Assembly: GCF_019218755.1 (NCBI RefSeq)
Contig: NZ_JAHUWZ010000001.1
Coordinates: 186,001-250,000 of the forward strand
Direction: 5' to 3'
From: Acidovorax sp. sif1233
GTDB lineage: Bacteria > Pseudomonadota > Gammaproteobacteria > Burkholderiales > Burkholderiaceae_C
DNA length: 64,000 nucleotides
Under the pieces are notes generated by a model. The model ran no database searches and had not been told where the DNA came from. It worked only from the letters and a program-made list of their open reading frames with translations. The position numbers were made by a program, and so were the translations under genes. This document shows positions 45,627 through 54,334 of this stretch, piece after piece. Positions within the stretch are counted from its first letter, which is position 1; each line of letters begins with the position of its first letter.

Positions 45627-46679
45627 ATGACCGCCGCCCTCCACCCCCCCATCGACTCCCTCACCATCACCCGGCCCGACGACTGGCACCTGCATGTGCG
45701 CGACGGCGAGCCGCTTTCCACCGTGGTGCCGCACACGGCCGCGCAGTTCGGCCGCGCGATCATCATGCCCAACCTGCGCCCGCCCGTGACCACGGCCGAG
45801 CAGGCCCTGGCCTACAAGCAGCGCATCCTGGCCGCCGTGCCCGCCGGCGTGCAGTTCGAGCCGCTGATGACGCTGTACCTCACCGACAACCTGCCCGCCG
45901 ACGAGATCGTGCGCGCCAAGGATGCGGGCGTGGTGGCCTGCAAGCTCTATCCCGCGGGCGCCACCACCAACAGCGACGCGGGCGTGACCGACATCCGCAA
46001 GACCTACAAGACGCTCGAGGCCATGCAGAAGGCCGGCATGCTGCTGCTGGTGCACGGCGAAGTCACGAGCAGCGACATCGACCTGTTCGACCGCGAGGCC
46101 GTCTTCATCGACCAGCAGCTCATCCCGCTGCGCCGCGACTTCCCCGAACTCAAGATCGTCTTCGAGCACATCACCACCAAGGACGCGGCCGACTACGTGC
46201 AGGCGTCCGGCCGCTTCACCGCGGCGACCATCACGGCGCACCACCTTCTGTACAACCGCAACGCGATCTTCGTCGGCGGCGTGCGCCCGCACTACTACTG
46301 CCTGCCCGTGCTCAAGCGCGAGACGCACCGCGTGGCCCTGGTGCAGGCGGCCACCAGCGGCTCGGCCAAGTTCTTCCTGGGCACCGACAGCGCGCCACAC
46401 CCCGCGCACCTCAAGGAGCACGCCACCGGCTGCGCAGGCTGCTACACCGCGCATGCCGCCATGGAGATGTACGCCGAGGCGTTCGACAACGCCGGTGCGC
46501 TCGACAAGCTCGAAGGCTTTGCCAGCTTCCACGGCCCCGACTTCTACAGCCTGCCGCGCAACACCGGCACCATCACCCTGCGCCGCGAATCCTGGACGCC
46601 GCCCGAGAGCTTCGTCTTCGGCGAGGCCAACCTCAAGCCCCTGCGCTCCGGTGAAGCGCTGCCGTGGCGGCTGGTGTAA
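45627..46679 (+). CDS. pyrC: dihydroorotase (class II)
   Basis: A 350-residue amidohydrolase that cyclises carbamoyl aspartate to dihydroorotate in pyrimidine synthesis. [10 protein letters not shown] holds the first two metal histidines, [12 protein letters not shown] the carboxylated lysine, and [15 protein letters not shown] and LGTDSAPH supply the others. An in-frame ATG at 45618 is an equally possible start (three residues longer); I see no ribosome site that decides it. The stop overlaps the DUF3025 gene by 16 nt. Confidence 0.9.
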   Translation: MTAALHPPIDSLTITRPDDWHLHVRDGEPLSTVVPHTAAQFGRAIIMPNLRPPVTTAEQALAYKQRILAAVPAGVQFEPLMTLYLTDNLPADEIVRAKDAGVVACKLYPAGATTNSDAGVTDIRKTYKTLEAMQKAGMLLLVHGEVTSSDIDLFDREAVFIDQQLIPLRRDFPELKIVFEHITTKDAADYVQASGRFTAATITAHHLLYNRNAIFVGGVRPHYYCLPVLKRETHRVALVQAATSGSAKFFLGTDSAPHPAHLKEHATGCAGCYTAHAAMEMYAEAFDNAGALDKLEGFASFHGPDFYSLPRNTGTITLRRESWTPPESFVFGEANLKPLRSGEALPWRLV

Positions 46680-47434
46680 GCCCCTCCTTCGACGCCATCG
46701 ACTGGAGCGCTCCCTGGCTGGCGCCGTGGCGCGGCCTGGGCCAGCCCATCGCGCGGCAGGTGCAGGGCGGCGGCGCGGTGCACGAGGCATTGCAGTCCGC
46801 GGCGCCCGGCGCGGTGCCCATGCTGTTCGCGCCGCAGGCCGCGCTGCCCGACGGCGTGGCCTACGAGCAGTACATCTGGGACACCCGCCGCGTGCCCACG
46901 CGCGACAACCTGCACGACTTCTTCAACGGCCTGGTGTGGCTGCATTTCCCGCTCACCAAGCGCCGCCTGAACGAACTGCAGGCCCAGGCCATCGCCGCCG
47001 ACGGCGTGCAGGCGGTGCGCGGGCCGCTGCGCGATGCGCTCACGGTGTTCGATGAAAACGGCGCGCTGCTGCAGGCGCCCGACGCACTGTGGGATGCGCT
47101 CCGGGCGCGCGACTGGCAGCGCCTGTTCGTCGACCTGCGCCCGCTGTGGCGCGAAGCCCGGCTGGTGCTGTTCGGACATGCGCTGCTGGAGAAGCTGGTG
47201 GCACCCCGAAAACCCATGGTGGCGCACGTCTATCCAGCGCCTGCAGCTATTGAATCCATAGCGGGTCTGGATGCCTGGCTCGCGCGGCGGGTGCAATCCC
47301 CCACCTGGGACGCCAAGCCTTTCACCCCCCTGCCGGTGCTGGGCGTGCCCGGCTGGTGGCGGGCGAATGAGGTGCCGGGCTTCTATGCCGACGCCCAGGT
47401 GTTCCGTCCGCCGCGCGCTGCACCCGCTCCCTAA
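46664..47434 (+). CDS. DUF3025 domain-containing protein
   Basis: A 256-residue protein starting at a GTG within pyrC. The [21 protein letters not shown] and [13 protein letters not shown] segments are the conserved core of DUF3025, of unknown function and mainly in proteobacteria. Translational overlap with pyrC suggests co-expression. Residues about 190-200 ([11 protein letters not shown]) are encoded by a fragment of the dispersed AGCGCTT repeat (S6), in frame. Confidence 0.82.
   Translation: MAAGVSPSFDAIDWSAPWLAPWRGLGQPIARQVQGGGAVHEALQSAAPGAVPMLFAPQAALPDGVAYEQYIWDTRRVPTRDNLHDFFNGLVWLHFPLTKRRLNELQAQAIAADGVQAVRGPLRDALTVFDENGALLQAPDALWDALRARDWQRLFVDLRPLWREARLVLFGHALLEKLVAPRKPMVAHVYPAPAAIESIAGLDAWLARRVQSPTWDAKPFTPLPVLGVPGWWRANEVPGFYADAQVFRPPRAAPAP
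47230..47264 (+). repeat. S6: fragment of the AGCGCTT/AAGCGC repeat inside the DUF3025 gene
   Basis: CTATCCAGCGCCTGCAGCTA and TTGAATCCATAGCGGG match the second half of the repeat (AGCTAT, spacer, ATAGC). It is translated in frame. Short, so less certain than the others. Confidence 0.5.
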
Positions 47435-47633
47435 TTCCCGTCAAGGCTTGTGTGATAAGGCCGCACCACAGGTTTGCACCTACCATAGCGCGATGAAATC
47501 GCGGCCATGGGCGGCGGGCGCGGGGGCTGCAGCGGCCCGCCACGCCCGAGGGCGTACCGCTTGAAGCGCGGTCCCCGGCCCCCATCTGGACCAGCGGACA
47601 CTGTTGTTGTTGACCCCACGGAGAATTCATTCC

Positions 47634-48512
47634 ATGAAGCGGATCCTGTTATTTGTGATGACCAACCTGGCCGTCGTTGTCGTGCTGGGGGTGGTGGCCA
47701 GCCTGCTGGGCGTGAACCGCTATCTCACGGCCAACGGGCTGAACCTGGGCGCGCTGCTGGGCTTCGCGCTCGTCATGGGCTTTGGCGGCGCGATCATCTC
47801 GCTGCTCATCAGCAAGCCCATGGCCAAGTGGACCTCGGGCGTGCGCGTGATCGACGGCTCCGGCTCGCCCGACGAGCGCTGGATCGTCGAGACCGTGCGC
47901 AAGTTCGCCACCGAAGCCAAGATCGGCATGCCCGAAGTCGGCATCTTCGAGGGCGACCCCAATGCGTTCGCCACGGGCGCGTTCAAGAACTCGGCGCTGG
48001 TGGCGGTGTCCACCGGCCTGCTGCAGGGCATGACGCGTGAAGAGGTCGAGGCCGTGATCGGCCACGAGGTGGCCCACATCGCCAACGGCGACATGGTCAC
48101 CATGACGCTGATCCAGGGCGTGATGAACACCTTCGTGGTGTTCCTGTCGCGTGTCATCGGCTACGCCGTGGACAGCTTCCTGCGCAAGAACGACGAGAGC
48201 AGCTCGGGCCCCGGCATCGGCTACTACGTGACCACCATCGTGCTCGACATCCTGCTGGGCTTTGTGGCCGCCATGATCGTGGCCTGGTTCAGCCGCCAGC
48301 GCGAATTCCGCGCCGACGCGGGTGCCGCCCAGCTCATGGGCCGCCGCCAGCCCATGATCAACGCCCTGGCCCGCCTGGGTGGCATGCACCCGGCCGAGCT
48401 GCCCAAGAGCATGGCCGCCATGGGCATCGCCGGCGGCATCGGCAAGCTGTTCAGCACGCACCCGCCCATTGAAGAGCGCATTGCCGCGCTGCAGAATGCG
48501 CAGCAGCAGTAG
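47634..48512 (+). CDS. htpX: membrane protease HtpX
   Basis: A 292-residue M48 zinc metalloprotease of the inner membrane that degrades misfolded membrane proteins. Two N-terminal helices (about 4-26 and 38-60), the zinc motif HEVAH at 144-148, two more helices around 160-235, and the third ligand region [16 protein letters not shown] at 47620-47623 precedes ATG 47634. No partner HslJ-type gene is adjacent; followed by a terminator. Confidence 0.92.
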   Translation: MKRILLFVMTNLAVVVVLGVVASLLGVNRYLTANGLNLGALLGFALVMGFGGAIISLLISKPMAKWTSGVRVIDGSGSPDERWIVETVRKFATEAKIGMPEVGIFEGDPNAFATGAFKNSALVAVSTGLLQGMTREEVEAVIGHEVAHIANGDMVTMTLIQGVMNTFVVFLSRVIGYAVDSFLRKNDESSSGPGIGYYVTTIVLDILLGFVAAMIVAWFSRQREFRADAGAAQLMGRRQPMINALARLGGMHPAELPKSMAAMGIAGGIGKLFSTHPPIEERIAALQNAQQQ

Positions 48513-48546
48513 CAGGGCTGATCCGGCTCGGGCCTCGGCCCCTGCA

Positions 48547-48579
48547 GGCCGCCGCGGGAGCCCCCGCGGCGGCCTTTTT
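48547..48579 (+). terminator. Rho-independent terminator after htpX
   Basis: 12-bp perfect stem GGCCGCCGCGGG / CCCGCGGCGGCC with an AGCC loop and TTTTT after it, 34 bp past the htpX stop. Confidence 0.9.
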
Positions 48580-48718
48580 GTTGGTGGGGTGGGCAGGCCG
48601 CCTCGTGGCAAGGCTCAAGGGCTTGTCACCTTGTGTCGATAAGGTGGTGGCGACCCAGGCCCGCATGCCGTGCGGCGCGCGGTTGCATCATTGACCTTCA
48701 TTCCCACGAGAGCACTCC

Positions 48719-50290
48719 ATGTCCATTTCCCACGCGCGTGTTGCGGTCCGCCTGGCCCTGGCCTTTGGCGTTGTCTGCCTGGTCATGTCGCTGTCGGCCG
48801 CCGTCGGCATCTGGCGGCTGGCGGGGCTGCAGGACATCGCCGACGACCTGGGCGGCGCCTCCTCCGAGCGCGCACTGCTGGCGCGCGAGCTGCACGCCAT
48901 CGTGGTGCTCAGCTCCGTGCGGGCCGAAACCCTGCTGGAAATCGACAACCCCGCCTACGCGGCGCGCATCGATGCCGACCGCAAGGTCACCTCTGCCCGG
49001 TCCGCCGACGTGCGCAAGCGGCTGGACGAACTGGCGGCGGACCCGGAGTCCCAGGCCCTGTTCGATGCCATCGACAAGGCCGGCAATGGTTTTCGCACCG
49101 TGCGCGACGACCTTGTCAAGCGCCGCAAGGACGGGGAGGCCCTGCCGCCCGACGCCATCGCCACGCGCCTGCGCCCGGCGGCTGATGCCTATGCGGCGGC
49201 CGTGAACCAGCTGGCCGACTTCCAGCGCCAGCGCGTGGCCGAGGCCCGCGATGCCGCCGCCCGCAGCGAACGGCAGGGCATCACCCTGCTGGCGGCGGGT
49301 TCCGTGGTGGGGCTGCTGCTGAGCCTGGCCTGTGCCTGGCTGCTGTCGCGCTCTATCCTGCGGCCGCTGGCCCGTGCGTCCGAAGTCACCGACCGCATCG
49401 CCGAAGGTGACCTGACCTCGGCCGTGCCGGCCCCGGGCGCGGGCAACCGCGACGAGCTGCAGGCGCTGCTCGCGCGCCTGGGCGGCATGCAGGCACGCCT
49501 GGCCGCTCTGGTGGTGGGCATGCGCCAGGCCAGCACTTCCGTGGCCGGGGCCAGCAGCGAGATCGCGGCGGGCAACAGCGACCTGTCGGCCCGCACCGAG
49601 CACACGGCCTCCAACCTCGAAGAAATCGCCGCGAGCATGGAGGAGCTGCTGGCCACCGTGCGCCACAGCGCCGACGCCGCCGCGCAGGCCAGCAGCCTGG
49701 CCACGGGCGCCAGCGGCGTGGCGCAGCGCGGGCGCGAGGCCGTGGACCGCGTGGTGGGCACCATGGATGGCATCGCGCTGTCGTCCCGCCGCATCGCCGA
49801 CATCACCAGCGTGATCGACGGCATCGCGTTCCAGACCAACATCCTCGCGCTCAACGCCGCCGTGGAAGCGGCCCGGGCCGGAGAGCAGGGCCGGGGCTTC
49901 GCGGTGGTGGCCGGCGAGGTGCGCAGCCTGGCCCAGCGGTCGGCCACGGCGGCCAAGGAGATCGGCGGCCTGATCAGCGACAGCGTGCGCCAGGTGGACG
50001 AGGGCGCCAAGCTCGTGCACGCGGCGGGCAGCACCATGGGCGAGATCGTGAGCTCCGTGCAGCAGGTGGCCACCATCATTGGCGAGATCAGCACCGCCGC
50101 GCGCGAGCAGACCACGGGCCTGAGCCAGGTGGGCGAGGCGGTCTCGCAGCTCGACCAGATGACGCAGCAGAACGCCGCGCTGGTGGAAGAGTCCTCCGCC
50201 GCCGCGCAGGGTCTGCGCGCGCAGGCGCAGCAGTTGGCCGAACTGGTGGAGGCGTTCCGCCTGCCGGCTGGCAACGCGCTGCCGCGCTAG
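48719..50290 (+). CDS. methyl-accepting chemotaxis protein
   Basis: A 523-residue chemoreceptor. TM1 (about 9-32) and TM2 (about 186-207) bracket a helical periplasmic four-helix-bundle-type sensor; a HAMP domain (about 208-262) leads to the signalling domain, whose hairpin tip [20 protein letters not shown] is intact. The C-terminus ends LPAGNALPR and lacks the NWETF-like CheR tether, so adaptation may depend on other receptors. No chemotaxis genes are adjacent. Ligand unknown. Confidence 0.9.
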   Translation: MSISHARVAVRLALAFGVVCLVMSLSAAVGIWRLAGLQDIADDLGGASSERALLARELHAIVVLSSVRAETLLEIDNPAYAARIDADRKVTSARSADVRKRLDELAADPESQALFDAIDKAGNGFRTVRDDLVKRRKDGEALPPDAIATRLRPAADAYAAAVNQLADFQRQRVAEARDAAARSERQGITLLAAGSVVGLLLSLACAWLLSRSILRPLARASEVTDRIAEGDLTSAVPAPGAGNRDELQALLARLGGMQARLAALVVGMRQASTSVAGASSEIAAGNSDLSARTEHTASNLEEIAASMEELLATVRHSADAAAQASSLATGASGVAQRGREAVDRVVGTMDGIALSSRRIADITSVIDGIAFQTNILALNAAVEAARAGEQGRGFAVVAGEVRSLAQRSATAAKEIGGLISDSVRQVDEGAKLVHAAGSTMGEIVSSVQQVATIIGEISTAAREQTTGLSQVGEAVSQLDQMTQQNAALVEESSAAAQGLRAQAQQLAELVEAFRLPAGNALPR

Positions 50291-50361
50291 ACAAGGGCGT
50301 CTTCCCTGGAGTGAAGCGCGGCGTCCAAGGCTGGCGCGGCCAAGCCGGCGCCACAGGGCGG

Positions 50362-51468
50362 TCACGATATTTCCACCCGCCAGCGCCTGCGCGGCGCGCG
50401 CAGCGCATGGCGCTTGCGGTACTCCGCCGGCGCCATGCCGGTGTAGCGCGCGAAGATGCGCCTGAAAGCCGCCGGGTCGGCGTAGCCGCAGGCCACGGCG
50501 ACGCTGGGCACGCTCTCCAGCGTCACTTCCAGCATGACCTTGGCGCGGCGGCAGCGCAGGCCGTGCAGGTAGTCGAGCGGCGACTGCGACAGCTCCTGCT
50601 GGAAGTGCCGCAGCAGCGTGCGCGTGCTCACCGATGCTGCCTCGGCCAGCCGGGCCAGGGAGTACGGCTGGTCCAGGTGGGCCTCCATCCAGGCGATGGC
50701 GCGCGCCAGGGTGCTGTCGCGCGTGGCCGGGATGTGCTGCTGCGCGTTGGCCTGCAGGGCCGCGCGCGCACGCTGGTGGTCCGGCGCCATCACGGTCTCG
50801 CAGGCGGCGGCCAGTTCCTCCCCCAGCGCGTGGCGCACCAGGGCGATCGCCAGCAGGTTCACGCTGTGCGGCAGCGCGCAGCTGAGCCAGGGGCCGTCGT
50901 CCGACAGGTCCCGGCCCAGGCTGTGGCCGATGCCCGGGAAGTCCCGTTCGAAGCCCGCGATGTAGAACCAGGGCAGGCTGGCCTGGCGCCCGTTCAGGCG
51001 GCCGCTTTGCGCCGCCAGCCAGGCACCATTGCCCACCGTGAGCAGTTTCTGCCCGGCATCGAGCGCGATGCCCAGCTGCCGCGACAGCGCGCGGTGGCGG
51101 GCCGCCACCGCGCGGATGGCCGGAATGTCCGCGGCATGGAACGAGGGGATGAACAACGCGTGGGCCGGGGCGGAGGGCGCCGCCGTGTCCCCGGCCGGCG
51201 TGTAGGCCGCCAGCGGCCCTGGCAGGGAAGCGAGGGGCAGCCCCCCGGCATCGAGCAGCCGCCAGGCCATGCGCGGCGCCTGCGCGCCCATGCGCAGGCC
51301 CGCCAGCAGGTTGGCGCCGCGCAGCAGGTCGATGAACTGCAGCGCATTGCCCACGGCGGACTCGGGCAGCAGCGGAATGTCCACGCGAAAGACCGGCGGC
51401 CTGGCGGGACTCGGGGGCAAGGACGAAGGTGACTGCGGCATGGCGGTATTGGCTCGTTGGATGGCCAT
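50362..51468 (-). CDS. AraC-family regulator with GlxA-type (DJ-1/PfpI-like) domain
   Basis: A 368-residue protein. Residues about 25-200 resemble the class-I amidotransferase/DJ-1-like sensor of GlxA/FtrA regulators (without an evident catalytic Cys in the nucleophile elbow). The AraC HTH pair lies at about 250-350 (LARLAEAASVSTRTLLRHFQ and VAVACGYADPAAFRRIFARYTG). It is divergent from the M20 amidohydrolase and may control it. ATG 51441 is an alternative start. Confidence 0.82.
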   Translation of the reverse strand: MAIQRANTAMPQSPSSLPPSPARPPVFRVDIPLLPESAVGNALQFIDLLRGANLLAGLRMGAQAPRMAWRLLDAGGLPLASLPGPLAAYTPAGDTAAPSAPAHALFIPSFHAADIPAIRAVAARHRALSRQLGIALDAGQKLLTVGNGAWLAAQSGRLNGRQASLPWFYIAGFERDFPGIGHSLGRDLSDDGPWLSCALPHSVNLLAIALVRHALGEELAAACETVMAPDHQRARAALQANAQQHIPATRDSTLARAIAWMEAHLDQPYSLARLAEAASVSTRTLLRHFQQELSQSPLDYLHGLRCRRAKVMLEVTLESVPSVAVACGYADPAAFRRIFARYTGMAPAEYRKRHALRAPRRRWRVEIS

Positions 51469-51555
51469 TTTCGCTTGTCATGAAGAGGGTGCCGGCTTTT
51501 AGCATGAACGTGCTTTTTGCTCCCTGCTCCAGCCTTGCAAGCTGTCACCCACCCT

Positions 51556-52911
51556 ATGGATCTGCCCATGCACAAACCCCTTTCCGCCATCGCGCTTGCC
51601 GCCGGCCTCGCCGCCAGCGGGCTGATCGCCGCCTCTTCGGCCCACGCCCAGGCGCTCGATGCCGCCGGCCTGCAGGCCATCGACACCGCCGTGAACAAGG
51701 TGGCGCCCAAGATGGTCAATTGGCGCCGCGACATCCATGCCCACCCCGAGCTCTCGGGCCAGGAGGTGCGCACCGCCAAGCTCGTGGCCGAGCACCTGAA
51801 GAAACTCGGCATGGAGGTGCAGACCAACGTGGGCGGCACCGGCGTGGTGGGCACCCTGCGCGGCGGCCTCCCGGGCAAGGTGGTGGCGCTGCGCGCCGAC
51901 ATGGACGCATTGCCCGTGCCCGAGAACACCGGCCTGCCCTTTGCCTCGAAGATGAAGGCCAACTACCTGGGCAAGGAAGTGCCGGTGATGCACGCCTGCG
52001 GCCACGACGCCCACGTGGCCATGCTCATGGGCGCGGCCGAGGCGCTGGCCGGCATGAAGGCCCAGCTGCCCGGCACCATCAAGTTCATCTTCCAGCCCGC
52101 CGAGGAAGGCGCGCCCGTGGAGGCCGACGCCAACGGCAAGGTGCCCAGCTTCGGGGCCAAGGCCATGGTGGAAGAGGGCGCCTTGAAGGATGTGCAGGCC
52201 ATCTACGGCCTGCACATCACGGCCAACCTGCCGTCCGGCGTGGTGGGCTACCGCAGCGGCCCGCTCATGGCCGGATCGGACAACATCAGCATCCAGGTGG
52301 AAGGGCGCGGCGGCCATGGCTCGTCGCCCTGGAACGCAGTGGACCCGGTGGTGGCGGCCAGCCAGGTGGTGCTGGGCCTGCAGACCGTGGTGAGCCGCCA
52401 GCTCAACATCAGCCAGGAGCCCGCGGTGGTCACCATCGGTTCCATCCACGGCGGCACGCGCTACAACATCATTCCGGACAACGTGGAGCTGCTGGGCACC
52501 CTGCGCACCTTTGACGAGGGCATGCGCCAGGAGGCCTTGAAGCGCATCACCACCACCGCCGAGCAGATCGCGGCGTCGAGCGGCGCCAAGGCCAAGGTGC
52601 GCTTCGGACCCGTGGCCTACCCGGTGACCACCAACCCGGCCGAGCTGACGGCCGCCTCGCTGCCCGCGCTCAAGCTGGCCACGGGGGGCAAGGCGATGAT
52701 CATCCCCAAGGTGAGCGGTTCGGAAGACTTCTCGGAGTTCCAGAAGGTCGCGCCCGGCTTCTTCTACTTCCTGGGCGCGCCGCCCAAGGGCGCGGACTTC
52801 AACAAGGCTCCATCCAACCACTCGCCGTTGTTCGACATCGATGAAGACCAGCTGCCGGTGGGTGCGCGCACGCTGGCGGCGCTGGCGGTGGATTTCTTGC
52901 AGCGCAAGTAA
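51556..52911 (+). CDS. M20 family amidohydrolase, exported
   Basis: A 451-residue enzyme of the HipO/AmhX-type M20D family. Signal peptide (LAAGLAASGLIAASSAHAQA), then HAHPELSGQE, VMHACGHDAHVAM (cysteine and histidine metal ligands), PAEEGAP and GHGSSPW in order. Such enzymes hydrolyse N-acyl amino acids or peptidomimetics; here it is predicted to be periplasmic. ATG 51568 is an alternative start. The stop is followed by the giant inverted-repeat element. Confidence 0.83.
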   Translation: MDLPMHKPLSAIALAAGLAASGLIAASSAHAQALDAAGLQAIDTAVNKVAPKMVNWRRDIHAHPELSGQEVRTAKLVAEHLKKLGMEVQTNVGGTGVVGTLRGGLPGKVVALRADMDALPVPENTGLPFASKMKANYLGKEVPVMHACGHDAHVAMLMGAAEALAGMKAQLPGTIKFIFQPAEEGAPVEADANGKVPSFGAKAMVEEGALKDVQAIYGLHITANLPSGVVGYRSGPLMAGSDNISIQVEGRGGHGSSPWNAVDPVVAASQVVLGLQTVVSRQLNISQEPAVVTIGSIHGGTRYNIIPDNVELLGTLRTFDEGMRQEALKRITTTAEQIAASSGAKAKVRFGPVAYPVTTNPAELTAASLPALKLATGGKAMIIPKVSGSEDFSEFQKVAPGFFYFLGAPPKGADFNKAPSNHSPLFDIDEDQLPVGARTLAALAVDFLQRK

Positions 52912-53078
52912 GGCGTGGGCCTTGGCGCTGGGTCTGGTGCCGACGGCGCCGCATGGGGTTGGGGCTCTTCAGGTTGCGCGGGCTGAGCTTGTCGAAACCT
53001 GGGTTGGCTCTTTGGCTGATGGATGCGACATGCCTGTGTTGAGGGCGGGAGCCGGGGTGCGCGCCCGGCGGCGCGGTA

Positions 53079-53106
53079 ACTTTCTCTTGGTTCGCCAAGA
53101 GAAAGT
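53079..53106. repeat. left-arm terminal hairpin of the element
   Basis: Perfect 12-bp stem ACTTTCTCTTGG / CCAAGAGAAAGT with a TTCG loop. Followed by CACCAAAGAG and GGCGACCC. Another perfect hairpin, CCCCTTCGC / GCGAAGGGG, lies at 53138-53158. Confidence 0.85.
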
Positions 53107-53650
53107 CACCAAAGAGAAGGCGACCCCCAGTCTGCGACCCCTTCGCGTTGCGAAGGGGCAAACCTGCGTCGGTGCGGTTGCGGGGTGCGCCGCAGAACTC
53201 ACTGCGCGCCTTTGGCGCTCCGTTCAGACAACTGCGGCGAGTCAGTGCACGAAGCATGCGCGCTCCGACGCGCATGCCACCCCGCAGCCGCCCCGCCGCA
53301 GGCGCAGCCAGCAGGGGGTGGACAGCCGAACAGCCACACGGGCCTTTGCTTCGCTCGGCCTGGCGGTCGCGGCGCAAAGCGCCTGCGCGTTCGGGGGCCG
53401 AGCGCAGCGATGGCCCGTGTGGATGTTGGCTCCCCCAGCCCTTCAGGATGCGCCGAGGAGCGCAGTGCGGGGGGCGGGCGTGTGCCGAAGGACACACGCC
53501 TTCGTTGACTGACTCGCTGCGGTTGTCTGAGCGGAGCGCGAAGCGCGCAGCGAGTTCCGCAGCGCGCCCCCCGCACGAGCACCGCAGGTTGCCCCGCTCG
53601 CCCAGCGGGCGAGTGGGGACGCAGGCTGTAGGGTCGCCCTTTCTTTGGTG

Positions 53651-53678
53651 ACTTTCTTTCGGCGAAGCGAAAGAAAGT
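53651..53678. repeat. right-arm terminal hairpin of the element
   Basis: Perfect 11-bp stem ACTTTCTTTCG / CGAAAGAAAGT with a GCGAAG loop. It occupies the mirror position of the left hairpin, with different bases but the same pairing; its partner hairpin CTCGCC / GGGCGAG lies at about 53592-53617. Confidence 0.85.
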
Positions 53679-53770
53679 TACTCGCACGCCGGGCGACTCC
53701 CGGCCTCCGCCCTTCAACCAGGCATGCTGCCCATCAGCGAGCCTGCGAGCGCACCCAGGTTCCGACAAGC

Positions 53771-54313
53771 TCAACCCGACCGGGTGTGGAGCGCGGCGCC
53801 CCGGCCCACCAGCAGCCGAAACGGCAGCAGCAGCGCCACGCCCAGCACCAGCTTCACCCCCAGGTCCCCCAGCGCCCACGTCACCCAAGGGTCGCTGCTA
53901 CCGGCAAAGGCGATGCTCCAGAACACTGCCGTGTCCAGCACCGCAGCCATCAGCGTGGCCACCAGCGGCGCGCGCCACCAGGTGCCGTGGCGCAGCCGGT
54001 CGAACACGGCGATGTCCAGCCATTGCGACAGCAAAAACGCCGTGCCGGACGCGATGGCAATGCGCGCAGGTGCCAGCACCAGCGACGCGGCCACCGCCAC
54101 GGCAAAGCCCACCCAGGCCACGCGGCGCGCCTGCTGCGGGCCGTGGGCGCGGTTGACCAGCTCACTCACCAGGAAGGCGACCGGGTAGGTGATCGCGCCC
54201 CAGGTGAGCCAGTCGTTGATCGGGAACTGCACCAGGATGTTGGAAGCCAGCACCACGGCGGCCATGGCCAGGGCAGCGGCAGCGAACTGCGCGCGGGTCG
54301 GGAGCGTCAGCAC
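53771..54313 (-). CDS. VUT family protein (YhhQ-like), probable queuosine-precursor transporter
   Basis: A 180-residue membrane protein with about five hydrophobic segments. ASNILVQFPI, TYPVAFLVSELVNRAHG and the FDRLRHGTWW segments fit the VUT_1/YhhQ family, which imports 7-cyano- or 7-aminomethyl-7-deazaguanine. Its stop codon TGA lies inside the outermost repeat block of the palindromic element (GGGTTGAGCTTGTCGG), so the terminal residues are repeat-derived. No queuosine gene is adjacent. Confidence 0.82.
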   Translation of the reverse strand: MLTLPTRAQFAAAALAMAAVVLASNILVQFPINDWLTWGAITYPVAFLVSELVNRAHGPQQARRVAWVGFAVAVAASLVLAPARIAIASGTAFLLSQWLDIAVFDRLRHGTWWRAPLVATLMAAVLDTAVFWSIAFAGSSDPWVTWALGDLGVKLVLGVALLLPFRLLVGRGAALHTRSG

Positions 54314-54334
54314 AGCAGCGATCCCACCACCAGG

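Larger units (their letters stand above)
52979..53780. repeat. approximately 800-bp non-coding near-palindromic element
   Basis: Left and right halves are imperfect reverse complements around a centre near 53,380. Matching blocks from outside in: GAGCTTGTCGAAACCTGGGT against its right-arm partner; CATGCCTG...GGGCGG; GTAACTTTCTC...GGCGACCC; CAGACAACTGCGGCGAGTCA; CACACGGGCC. Open frames in both strands are by-products of the inverted structure and lack ribosome sites. It spans the gap between convergent genes, and its right arm contains the stop of the transporter at 53771. I know similar GGGTCGCC/TTTCTTTGG sequences from Comamonadaceae but no named family. Confidence 0.8.

Noticed and set aside
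53148-53888. Long open frames on both strands inside the palindromic element
   Set aside because: The inverted-repeat structure and high G+C produce open frames on both strands; none has a ribosome site, a recognisable protein pattern or a sensible start.
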